Positions 53,723-62,350 of a DNA stretch of 64,000 nucleotides are shown here, piece by piece. The notes beneath the pieces were generated by a model. The model was not told the DNA's origin. It searched no databases and worked only from the letters and a program-made list of their open reading frames with translations. Location of the stretch: the NCBI RefSeq assembly GCF_900890705.1, contig NZ_CAAHFH010000001.1, positions 248,001 through 312,000 on the forward strand, written 5' to 3'. Every line of letters starts with the position of its first letter. Position 1 is the stretch's first letter. The translations under genes and the position numbers were made by a program. The stretch comes from Pontiella sulfatireligans (GTDB lineage: Bacteria; Verrucomicrobiota; Kiritimatiellia; Kiritimatiellales; Pontiellaceae).

Positions 53723-55255
53723 TTATGCTGACTGTGCGCGGGATGAGTTCCATTGAGCCGGAGTCCAGCTGGCAGCTTCGTTCTGTCCCATGGTTGGAAG
53801 GGCTTCGAGCACATCCCGCAAATAGTCGGCGGGGTTGATGTCGAGTTTTCGGCAGGTTTCGATGAGACTGTATATGATGGCGCTATCCTGACCGGATCGG
53901 GGGCTGCCGAAGAAGAGGAAGTTTTTCTTGCCGATGGCCGTGGGCCTGATGGCATTTTCGACAAGGTTATTGTCGATTTCCAGCTTCCCGTGCTCAAGAA
54001 ACAGGTTCAGGCTGTCCCAGCGTTTGAGGGTATAGCTGATAGCTTCTCCGAGCTTGCTTTTGGGCAGTTGTTTTTTCTGTTCACGATCCAGAATGGTTTT
54101 TATTTCATTAAGCACTGGAGCAGAGTGTTCCTGCCGATAGGTTGCCCGGTCGAGCTCCGGTTGTTTGCGCAACGTGGTTTCGTTGCGATAGAGCTTCGCA
54201 ATGAGTTTGATAATTTTCCGGCTGATTGAATCCCCGGCCTCATGAAATTTACGCCGGGCATGTGCCCAGCAGCAGGCATGAATAATATTTCCCTTTTCCT
54301 GTTCATGAGCCGGGTCGTTCAGCCATGACGGATAAGAACCGTATCCATCGCTTTGCAGAAGACCGGCGTAATCTGTCAGCATCGAATCAAGACATGATGC
54401 AGCACGACTCGGAAACCATTCAAAGAGCACTCCAACGCCTGGACTGTGATAGGCCCATAGGTATCCATTGGGACAATGGTCCTTTTTCGGGTCTTGGTAT
54501 TTGATAAAAGTTTCGTCGGCCTGAATATACTCACTTTGCCGGATTTCATTTCTCAGTGCTTCGTAGATCAACGTTAACCAGTCGGCGATAAGATACATCC
54601 AGTTGCCCATGGTTTTGCGGCTGATTTCGATGCCGTGGCGGTATTTTAAAACCTGTTCCTGACGGTAGAGCGGAAGATGGTCGCAATATTTGCTCAGAAT
54701 GATCTGTAGGAGCAGACCGGCAGAAGCATAGCTGTTTGGAATCAGTCTTGCCGGAGCTGGTGCGATCAGCGGCGGCACTTCACGGTTATCAATCTCAATA
54801 AACTTTTCTCGAATGATTTCACGGATAAAATACCGGGTCGGAACAACGTCGAGCTCCCGTACTTTTTCCTCCCCGATTTTTTTATAGCGACCAGGATTTC
54901 CCTGAACCTCATCGGGAATGATGATCACCTGCTCAACCGGCAGGTCTTCCGGGACCCGTTCCTTGAGCGGCTTGCGCTTTCCTCGACGGGACTCAACCGG
55001 CTCTGAATCATCCTGTTCGGCCTCTTCCGCTATTTCCAGAGCCTCTTGGGCTTCCTGCAGTTCATCGAGCAGTAGTTCCATCTGATCCGGGCTTAACTTT
55101 TCGGAACTGCGCCCGAACAGTTTTTTCAGCAGATACTGAACTTTCTCATTAAGCAGTTTAACTTCGGTTTTGAGCTGAGTGTTTTCGGCATTCAGAGACG
55201 TCCGCTCCTTTACCATCAGATCAAAATTTTCCCGGTTAAAATTCATGCCGTACAT
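53723..55255 (-). CDS. tnpC: IS66 transposase TnpC (DDE), copy 2
   Basis: 510 residues, the same protein as that at 1821-3353, with the Q-A-D-E, Q-S-D-G-Y-G and V-E-N-A-I-R-P catalytic segments intact. See copy 1 for domain order. Both copies are full length, so either could mobilise both elements. Confidence 0.96.
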   Translation of the reverse strand: MYGMNFNRENFDLMVKERTSLNAENTQLKTEVKLLNEKVQYLLKKLFGRSSEKLSPDQMELLLDELQEAQEALEIAEEAEQDDSEPVESRRGKRKPLKERVPEDLPVEQVIIIPDEVQGNPGRYKKIGEEKVRELDVVPTRYFIREIIREKFIEIDNREVPPLIAPAPARLIPNSYASAGLLLQIILSKYCDHLPLYRQEQVLKYRHGIEISRKTMGNWMYLIADWLTLIYEALRNEIRQSEYIQADETFIKYQDPKKDHCPNGYLWAYHSPGVGVLFEWFPSRAASCLDSMLTDYAGLLQSDGYGSYPSWLNDPAHEQEKGNIIHACCWAHARRKFHEAGDSISRKIIKLIAKLYRNETTLRKQPELDRATYRQEHSAPVLNEIKTILDREQKKQLPKSKLGEAISYTLKRWDSLNLFLEHGKLEIDNNLVENAIRPTAIGKKNFLFFGSPRSGQDSAIIYSLIETCRKLDINPADYLRDVLEALPTMGQNEAASWTPAQWNSSRAQSA

Positions 55256-55310
55256 TATACCAAAACACGTTGAAAATGCGGCACCAACCTGATGGAAAAT
55301 GCAAAAAAAA

Positions 55311-55658
55311 TCAGCGCTGATACCAAGGTTTGAGCGAGCCTTGTTTTAGATCAACTCCATCGAGCAGCAGGGCCAGCGCTTCCGGAGCAAGACTAAGCTT
55401 TTCATCTGCGCCAACGCCTTGAGGCCAACTGAAACAGCCCTTTTCAAGCCGCTTGATAGCAACCCACATGCCGGTACCATCCCAGTACAGCGTCTTGATC
55501 CGGTTTTTCCGTCGGTTCGTAAACACAAACAATGTGCCCGAACACGGATCTTCATTTAACCTATCCTGCACTACACAGTGCAATCCGTTGAAGCTCTTAC
55601 GCAGATCCACCGGCTCAACCGCCAGAAATACCCGGATTGAATTACTTAATCCAAACAT
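55311..55658 (-). CDS. tnpB: IS66 Orf2 / TnpB, copy 2
   Basis: 115 residues; identical to copy 1 except that TAT replaces the TAA stop, so the protein continues Y-Q-R before stopping. The longer form is probably ancestral or equally functional. Confidence 0.95.
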   Translation of the reverse strand: MFGLSNSIRVFLAVEPVDLRKSFNGLHCVVQDRLNEDPCSGTLFVFTNRRKNRIKTLYWDGTGMWVAIKRLEKGCFSWPQGVGADEKLSLAPEALALLLDGVDLKQGSLKPWYQR

Positions 55659-55975
55659 CCGGCAGCCTCCCGCAGAACCATACCGAGTTCATTCAGTGAC
55701 GGAATTGGAAGCTGAACCTCAATCCCGTTCGGCAGAAAGATCTTCAGTTCATCTATCTCAGGAGGTCCGGGCTGAACTTCCACCTCGCAAAAAGCAACCT
55801 CAGATTCCTGACGTTCAATTCGCAGCCAACGGGCCAGCGTTTTCGGGTTGATGCTCCATTCCCGGCAAAACGCCGCCTGGGTCAGCCCCGCTGAATTAAA
55901 CTCCTCGATCAGTTCCCGGCGTTCTTCCTCCGTATAGGAAGCCCGCCCCGACACATTGTTTTCATTCGTATCCAT
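55646..55975 (-). CDS. tnpA: IS66 TnpA, copy 2
   Basis: 109 residues from the ATG at 55975, identical to the protein at 1101-1430 and overlapping tnpB by 13 bp. Confidence 0.93.
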   Translation of the reverse strand: MDTNENNVSGRASYTEEERRELIEEFNSAGLTQAAFCREWSINPKTLARWLRIERQESEVAFCEVEVQPGPPEIDELKIFLPNGIEVQLPIPSLNELGMVLREAAGCLD

Positions 55976-56035
55976 GCCTGACAAATTATCAGGCTTTGCC
56001 GGAGCTGACTACGGGGTGAAAGAAGAGGCGTTTAC

Positions 56036-56043
56036 ATCGGATC
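56036..56043. repeat. Target-site duplication, right (IS66 copy 2)
   Basis: ATCGGATC, the partner of 53681-53688. Confidence 0.95.
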
Positions 56044-56384
56044 AGCTATTTTCACTATGGCTGGGCGACTTCTAATCTTCGGAAAAGTCCCGAACAGAAA
56101 ATCCTGGCAAAGGGATCCGATTCAACGGATGAGAAGCCGGGTGAAATGCATAAGCTGCGGATCACGAAAATCGACAACAAGGTCGTGTGGGAAATCGATG
56201 GCGTCGAATCTTTTGCCTATGTCGAATCCGATCCGGAAAAAGTGCTGAAGGGCGGATACTTCGCCATCCGTCTCATGAATCCGGCTATGGGGATATACGA
56301 CAACGTTCGGGTGTATGAAATTCCCTAATGCAGGCTCCCGTGCTGAATCCTGTTTTCTTGTAGTCAAAAGACCGTTGCTCAGCA

Positions 56385-56450
56385 TGCGCAAATGGCAGCG
56401 TTCTATTGCGTATTGTGCGGGTTGTGTCGGAACGGTGTGCAATCTATATT
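56385..56450 (+). promoter_or_regulatory. Tandem 22-bp-phased operator and promoter (site K)
   Basis: TGCGCAAA (56385-56392) and TGCGTATT (56407-56414) are 22 bp apart. TATATT at 56445-56450 lies 30 bp downstream. It drives the PL8 gene at 56505. Confidence 0.65.
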
Positions 56451-56504
56451 ACTGTTGGAAATTGATAGGTAGGACTATCGGAAAGACCGAAGGATTTGGT
56501 GAGA

Positions 56505-58946
56505 ATGAAAAACTTCAATGTATGTGTCGGGGCCGTGTTGCTGATTGCGACATGTTGCGGGGCTGGTACGGCCGGCTATGATTCGCAGCCCTATGCCCCA
56601 GTAAAAAACAGTCCGGCCCTGCTGGCAGAAAAACAGGTGGCATTGGCTGCCGTACGGAAGGTCTGGACGCTCGACGACGAGGTTGTTGCCGGTGTTCGCA
56701 ACAAGGCGGAAAAAGGGAAGGTTGATGCGGATGCTCTCTTTGAATCATTCAATGATGATGGTTCGTGGAAAAAGAAACTGCCGGTTGGCGAGACCCTGAC
56801 GGAAAAAGAATACAAAACCCACGAAGCCTATTTTGCCGATTTGATTTCACTGGCCGGATATTCCCGCTTCGGGGCGAAAAACGCGCTGGATAAAAACAAG
56901 GCCAAGGGCTTGGTCTACCGCTCGTTGCTTTGGTATTTCGATAACGGCTTTGCTGCTCCTCCGCAATATCACCAGACGTTTAACTATCATGCTCCCATGG
57001 CTACGGTCGGTGGGCGGATGCTGATTGTCGGAACAGTGCTTTTCGACGACATCCACGCGGATCGCGCCAAAAACATGAAGGCGCAAAATCTCTACGAATA
57101 TATGTGCGACTATGGCCGGCAGTTTATCAACGCCGCGCCGCAGATTCGGGGGCCGAACTGGTCGTTCCGATTGGATAACTGCATGCTCTATGTCCTGTTT
57201 TGCGATGATCCCGTGGTGATGGATGAATATTCCTATCATTGGAACAAGGCGCTCTCGTTCAATCGTTGGGAAACCGAAACCGACGGGGTGCATCCGGACT
57301 GGAGCATGATGCACCACGGCGACATGAACTACTGGGGCATGTATGGCATCGCGTGGACGAGCCGGGTCATTCAATATGGAGAGGTATTCAACGGAACGCC
57401 TTGGGCATACAAAATCGAGCAGCTCGACTTTATTGCCGACTGCATGACCGAAGGGGTGCGCTGGTCGCTTTATCGCGGCAACTGCGAGTACACGTCTGCC
57501 CCCAAACGTGGCTCGTTTCTACTGGCGAGAACGGACGGTGTTGCGGCTTCGTTCAAGGAACTGGTTGCACAGTTGCTGGAGCTGGGCGGCGACCAACTTT
57601 CAAGCCGGACCGGGCTCGAACGGCTTGAATCGGAATTAATCCTCCCGCCGTGGTCGGTTGAAGGCGGTGCAGTTGATACACGGCCCGAGTTTTCCGGCCA
57701 TCGTTATTTCTGGACGACGGAATACCAGGTACACCGCCGTCCGGACTTTGCCATCTACACGCGGCGCTGCTCGCAGCGCACCCGTCCGCCGGAGGACAGT
57801 TCGCAGAAACCCGGCACGCTGCACCTTAATTATGGAACCGGCTACACGCCAATCATGCGTAGCGGCGATGAGCTGCGCCTGAGTCGCTTGGCGTGGGATT
57901 TCCAACACGTGCCTGGCACCACCGTGGAGCAGGGGTGCACCGTCGCTTCCGGCAAAGCCGGATCAACCAAACGCGGGCTGAATCTTTTTTCTGGCGGGGT
58001 TGACGATGGCATGTATGGCTGCGGCGCATTCGATATGCAGATCGTGCAGTTTGATCCTGATGGTTCCGGTTCGTACGAGTTCATCAATGGTGCGGGGGCG
58101 CTGAAGGGAACCTTTTTCTTTGATGACGGCATGGTGGCGCTGGGACAGAACATCCGCCGCATTGCGCCGGGCTCCGGAAAAATCCTAACCACGCTCAACA
58201 ACGTGATGCGGAAGGGGAATGTTGTTTATTCCATTGACGAATCCAGTCCGAAAACCGTTAAGCAGAGCAATCCAATAGAGCAACAGCTGACTGTGAATCA
58301 TGTTGCCTGGGTTTGGCACGACCATGTCGGTTATGTCGTTTCCGGGGCTGCAAAATTGGTTCTTTCATGCGACGAACAGCCGTTCAACGAGAAGCTGAAG
58401 CAGGACAAGGATTTTAAAAAGATCATTATTGCCGAGCTGGGAAAAGAGATCTGGGGGAATGATCGCTTTAACATGTTCCGGCTTTGGCTCGATCACGGCT
58501 CTGATCCTCAGAATCAATCCTATGCCTATGCCGTCTATCCCAACTGTTCGGTTCAGGAGCTGAAGGCGCGCGCAGCGCAGGTTGGAACGTTTTCCAAAAA
58601 GAACGTCGCGGGTATTCAGGCCATCGCCAAAGACGGTATTTTTTACGCGGTGTTCTCCAAACCCGGCACAGTACAGTTTGCGGACGGCGTCTCTATTTCA
58701 TCGGATGTTCCACTGGTGGTGATGGTGCGGAAAAACGATTCCGGCGAGTATGAATTCCATGCATCCAATCCGGATCACCGGGGACTGCGGCGCGAATATG
58801 TTCCAGGTTCGGGTAAAACGATCGGCACACTTTATAAAGAACCGATTGTGATCCGGGTTGAAGGCTTGGGCAGTGAAACGTCTGTAGGGTTTCAATTGTC
58901 TACAGAGCGGGGCGAAGAAGGTGCTTCGGTAAAGGGAGGCCAATGA
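56505..58946 (+). CDS. PL8-family polysaccharide lyase
   Basis: 813 residues, exported (signal peptide to about residue 24, G-A-G-T-A-G). PL8 fold of the chondroitin AC/hyaluronan/xanthan branch, with likely catalytic Asn218 (G-P-N-W), His271 (M-H-H-G-D) and Tyr280 (G-M-Y-G), then H-V-P-G-T-T-V-E-Q and D-D-G-M-V-A-L-G-Q. It ends after the beta domains with T-E-R-G-E-E-G-A-S-V, exactly where its paralogue at 20193 goes on into two extra modules. Expected to cut a uronic-acid-containing sulfated chain by elimination. The end overlaps the next gene start as ATGA. ATG 56505 is chosen over TTG 56496. Confidence 0.9.
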   Translation: MKNFNVCVGAVLLIATCCGAGTAGYDSQPYAPVKNSPALLAEKQVALAAVRKVWTLDDEVVAGVRNKAEKGKVDADALFESFNDDGSWKKKLPVGETLTEKEYKTHEAYFADLISLAGYSRFGAKNALDKNKAKGLVYRSLLWYFDNGFAAPPQYHQTFNYHAPMATVGGRMLIVGTVLFDDIHADRAKNMKAQNLYEYMCDYGRQFINAAPQIRGPNWSFRLDNCMLYVLFCDDPVVMDEYSYHWNKALSFNRWETETDGVHPDWSMMHHGDMNYWGMYGIAWTSRVIQYGEVFNGTPWAYKIEQLDFIADCMTEGVRWSLYRGNCEYTSAPKRGSFLLARTDGVAASFKELVAQLLELGGDQLSSRTGLERLESELILPPWSVEGGAVDTRPEFSGHRYFWTTEYQVHRRPDFAIYTRRCSQRTRPPEDSSQKPGTLHLNYGTGYTPIMRSGDELRLSRLAWDFQHVPGTTVEQGCTVASGKAGSTKRGLNLFSGGVDDGMYGCGAFDMQIVQFDPDGSGSYEFINGAGALKGTFFFDDGMVALGQNIRRIAPGSGKILTTLNNVMRKGNVVYSIDESSPKTVKQSNPIEQQLTVNHVAWVWHDHVGYVVSGAAKLVLSCDEQPFNEKLKQDKDFKKIIIAELGKEIWGNDRFNMFRLWLDHGSDPQNQSYAYAVYPNCSVQELKARAAQVGTFSKKNVAGIQAIAKDGIFYAVFSKPGTVQFADGVSISSDVPLVVMVRKNDSGEYEFHASNPDHRGLRREYVPGSGKTIGTLYKEPIVIRVEGLGSETSVGFQLSTERGEEGASVKGGQ

Positions 58947-61066
58947 ACATTCCAAGAGGAATCGTAAAGACAGGTTTCCTGTTGTTGGTCAGCTGCGCCG
59001 CGATTGCTGACGGGTATGAAGTCCAACCCTATACGCCGGCAACCAACAGCCCCGCCCAGTTGGCTGAGAAGCAGGCTGCGCTGGCTGCGCTTCGGAGCGA
59101 ATGGGGCGGCGACAACTATGCTGCGAACAATATTCCGGGCATCCTCTCCAACAAGGGTGTTACGGATCCCTGGTCGGTCACCAATAATTTCAATGCCGAC
59201 GGTTCGTGGTACAAGAGCCTGCCGACAGGCGCAACGTTTACCGCCTCTCAGTATGATCTCAACCGCGAATGCTTTTTTGATCTACTCGCGCTGGCCTATC
59301 TGGACGAGTTCCAAGGTTCGGATCAGCGGCAGATTGTTTATGATTCGCTGGCGTGGTGCTTCGACAACGGCCATGCCGCGCCCCATGAGTACCATGAGAC
59401 CTTCAACTACCATGATCCCGAAGCTACTATCGGCGGAACGATGGTGCTTGTCGGGCTGTTGATGTTCGACGAAATCCATGCCGATCGGGCAACGGATCCT
59501 GACGTTGAAGCGGTATTCCAATAAATGCGCGAATTCGGGCGCGCGTTCATCAATGCCTCGCCGCAGATCCGCGGCCCCAATTGGTCGTTCCGGATCGAAA
59601 ACTGTCTGCGCTATATTCTCTTTACGGATCAGGTAGCCGATATGGACGAGTATGACTACCATTGGAAAAAGGCGATCAGCTTTAACCGGTGGGAGGAAGA
59701 ATCTGCCGGCGTGCATCCCGACTGGATATTGATGCACCATGGCGATCAGAATTATTGGGGCATGTACGGCATCTCATGGACGAGCCGCGTCATTGAATAC
59801 GGCGAACTTTTTTCCGGCAAACCTTGGGCATACGAATCGGATCAGCTGGACTTTATTGCCGATTGCATGATTGAAGGAACGCGCTGGGTGATGTTTCGCG
59901 GGGTGGTGGAGTATACTTTCGCGCCAAAGCGCTCATCGGTACTGCTGGGGCGCACAGATTCTGTTGCTTTACAATTCAAGGAACTGTATGGCCGCTTAAT
60001 TGCGGTTGGCGGAGATTTGCTTACCCGAAAGAGTGAATTGATCGATCTCGAAGCGAATGTGATTCTTCCCTACTGGGAAACGGGCGACTCCGAACAGCCG
60101 ACGACGCCGGAGTTCGAGGGGCACCGCTATTTCTGGACGTCGGAATACCAGGCGCACCGTCGTTCGAACTTTGGAATTTATACGCGGCGGTGTTCGCAGC
60201 GTGCCCGTGCTCCTGCAAGTCGGGACACGGCTCCGTTGCATCTGAACTATGGCGTAGGCTATACGCCGATTGTACGCCGTGGCGATGAGCTTCGCTTCAG
60301 TCGCTTGGGGTGGGACTTCCGGCATGTCCCCGGTACCACGGTGGAGCAGGGGAAGGATATTGGTGGAGGATTTGCAGGCTCCCAAACCCGGGGGGCTGAA
60401 CCTCTTTTCCGGAGGTGTTACTGATGGTTATTACGGTTTCGGGGCATTCGAGATGAATCTGGTTAACTTCAATGACGACGGAACCTATACCTATAAGAAC
60501 GGGGCTGGCGCTCTTAAAGGGACCTTTCTCTTTGATGACGGCATGGTGGCATTGTGGGGCAGAAGATCAACCGCCTAGCAACCGTGGATGGTACCCAGGA
60601 AGAAATTCTGACGACCATCAACAACGTACGCAGGCTTACGGATGTGACTTATTCCATTAATGGTTCCGCTATCACGAATATTTCTCTTGGCACAGCATTG
60701 GAAGAACGTCATGCCGTAACCAATGTTGCCTGGTCCCATCACGATGGCATGGGCTATGTCATCTGGCCTTCCGTCAATCCAACAACAGAGCTTGTACTTT
60801 CCTTTGGGGATCGTCCGTTTAACCCAATTCTGGAAGCCGATGAAGAGTGGGAAACGCGGATTCAGGATGAGCTTGGGACAGCAGTTTGGAGTTCCAAGGT
60901 TATAGACATGTTCCGCCTCTGGCTTGATCATGGTGCCACCCCGGTTGATGACACCTATAGATATGCGGTTCTGCCGGATTGCACGTTGGCTGAATTGCAA
61001 GCTTATGCCACCAATCCGCCCGTTCAAGTTGCCGCTAATTTGGGTGGTGTTCAGGCTATTGCAAAT
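58943..61066 (+). pseudogene. Decayed PL8 lyase gene
   Basis: Full-length homology to the PL8 at 20193 up to codon region G-G-V-Q-A-I-A-N, then lost. Lesions: TAA at 59522-59524 (paralogue reads V-F-Q-D-M-R); an extra G in the run 60390-60395; a +2 change near 60553 that restores the first frame; and truncation of the 3' end near 61066, removing the last beta domains. The signal peptide and the ATGA overlap with the upstream PL8 are intact, and an ATG directly follows the TAA, so a partial product by reinitiation is conceivable but unlikely to be active. Closer to the 20193 paralogue than to its neighbour at 56505. Confidence 0.93.
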
Positions 61067-61402
61067 ATTTTGCGAAGAGGGAGCGTGTTTCCCCCGCGAC
61101 ATTCCGCCGAGCTCCAGTGATTGGCGAAGGCGCATTCATTATTTTAGGTGAGCGGTCTGTCGGGTTTAACAAAACAACTCGCTGAGAATCTAAAAATAGA
61201 AATCCAGTTGCGGACAACTTTAAGGTTTTTGTGTTCTACACTCAGTTGTTTGGCCGGATTTCGGTGATTTTTCAAAATCAGTCCAAGTCCGACAGGCTGC
61301 TAGCGCCGTGTTGATCGTTCTCGGCTGCGGTTGCATTGTTTTCTGCCGTCGTGCAATACGTGGACGGCTGTAAGAAGCTCGGCGTTCTGCCTTCGCCGGC
61401 CA
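61067..61402. other. Gene-free spacer after the decayed lyase
   Basis: No convincing gene, RNA or terminator. The first part continues out-of-frame debris of the lyase gene. The segment near 61280-61310 (AGTCCGACAGGCTGCTAG) and the following GC-rich stretch could be remnants of another gene, but no family is recognised. The plus- and minus-strand genes converge here. Confidence 0.5.
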
Positions 61403-62272
61403 TCAGTTCAGAGCGGTTTTCAGCGCGCGGATAAAGTCTGGGCTGGTGCCGCAGCAACCGCCGATAAAGTCGGCGCCGGCGTCGAGCAAGGGCTGCGCGA
61501 AGGATGTAAATTCGTCCGGCGTGGTTTTGTAGATGGCTTTGCCGTCAACCATGACCGGCAAACCGGCGTTGCCCTTGATCCAAATCGGCAGATCTGTATT
61601 CGCCTTCATGCTGGCGCAAAGCTTCACGAAACCTTCAATGCCTTGACCGCAGTTGGAGCCGATCACATCTGCGCCGGCCTCGGTCAGTTCTCTGGTGGCC
61701 TGTTCGACGGTGGTGCCCATCATGGTGCGGTCAAAGTCGGCGCCGGCGTCGTAGACCATTGAGGCAACGACTGGAAGGCCGGTGGCTTTGCAGGCCTGCA
61801 GGGCGATTTTGGCTTCTTCCAGATCCGACATGGTTTCAATCACAAGTCCGTCGGCTCCGCCGGTCGCTAACGCCTGTGCTTGTTCTGTAAAGGCGTCGAG
61901 CATTTCCTCTTCGGTCACCTCTTCCATCATCAGCATTTTTCCGGTGGGCCCGACGGATGCAAAAACCAACGCTTTGTCGCCTGCCGCCCGTTTGGAGATT
62001 TCCGCTCCGGCCCGGTTGACCTCTGCAACGCGGTCGGCCAGTCTATGGCGTTCGAGTGTGAAGCGGGTGCCTCCAAAGGTGTTGGTGATGATGATCCGGC
62101 TTCCGGCTTCTACGTAGGCTGCCGCCACCGCTTCGACGATTTCGGGGCGTTCCAGATTTAGCGCTTCCGGCGATTCGCCGGGCTTCAATCCCTGCTTTTG
62201 CAGTTCCGTTCCCCATGCTCCGTCGATGATGACCGGGCGTTCGTTGAGCAGTTTTTCGATGGTTTGGTGCAT
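61403..62272 (-). CDS. Homocysteine S-methyltransferase-like protein
   Basis: 289 residues, cytoplasmic. TIM-barrel methyltransferase that would transfer a methyl group to homocysteine (or a similar thiol) to give methionine. Zinc ligands are visible as G-S-N-C-G-Q-G (about 206) and G-G-C-C-G-T near the C-terminus; N-terminal D-G-A-W-G-T-E-L-Q is the usual opening. It lacks the cobalamin-binding domains of MetH, so it is either the substrate half of a split system or a stand-alone enzyme. Last of three minus-strand genes, after the desaturase by about 78 bp, with AGGGGAAC before the start. Confidence 0.88.
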   Translation of the reverse strand: MHQTIEKLLNERPVIIDGAWGTELQKQGLKPGESPEALNLERPEIVEAVAAAYVEAGSRIIITNTFGGTRFTLERHRLADRVAEVNRAGAEISKRAAGDKALVFASVGPTGKMLMMEEVTEEEMLDAFTEQAQALATGGADGLVIETMSDLEEAKIALQACKATGLPVVASMVYDAGADFDRTMMGTTVEQATRELTEAGADVIGSNCGQGIEGFVKLCASMKANTDLPIWIKGNAGLPVMVDGKAIYKTTPDEFTSFAQPLLDAGADFIGGCCGTSPDFIRALKTALN

Positions 62273-62350
62273 AATTTGTTCCCCTGTTTCAATGGAGCAA
62301 ATAAGCTACCTTAAAAATTTGCGGCGCACAAAGAATTTCAGGTCGCCAGA

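Larger units (their letters stand above)
53689..56035 (-). mobile_element. IS66-family insertion sequence, copy 2 (2347 bp, inverted)
   Basis: Same length and nearly the same sequence as copy 1 but on the opposite strand, with its own 8-bp duplication ATCGGATC. It inserted into the DUF1961 pseudogene. Different target duplications show two independent insertions rather than duplication of a larger segment. The few differences from copy 1 cluster between tnpB and tnpC (around 55250-55325). Confidence 0.97.
51900..56328 (+). pseudogene. DUF1961 toroid gene destroyed by frameshift, stop and IS66
   Basis: Alignable along its length to the gene at 18112. Three lesions are visible: a +1 insertion near 52359 (S-V-A-x-P-V-W-P-N-Y is split between frames); a TAG at 53335-53337, where the paralogue reads L-L-L-H-S-R-Y; and IS66 copy 2 at 53689-56035 inside the codons for G-Y-R-I-S-Y-F. 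The 3' part resumes in frame at 56044 and ends at 56328 (N-V-R-V-Y-E-I-P). The start ATG 51900, RBS GGAG and signal peptide are intact. The gene cannot make a full product. It stood between a sulfatase and a PL8, as its intact paralogue does. Confidence 0.95.

Noticed and set aside
59525..60424. A separate 299-codon gene starting right after the TAA
   Set aside because: Its sequence continues the PL8 homology without a gap, so it is part of the pseudogene rather than an independent gene.
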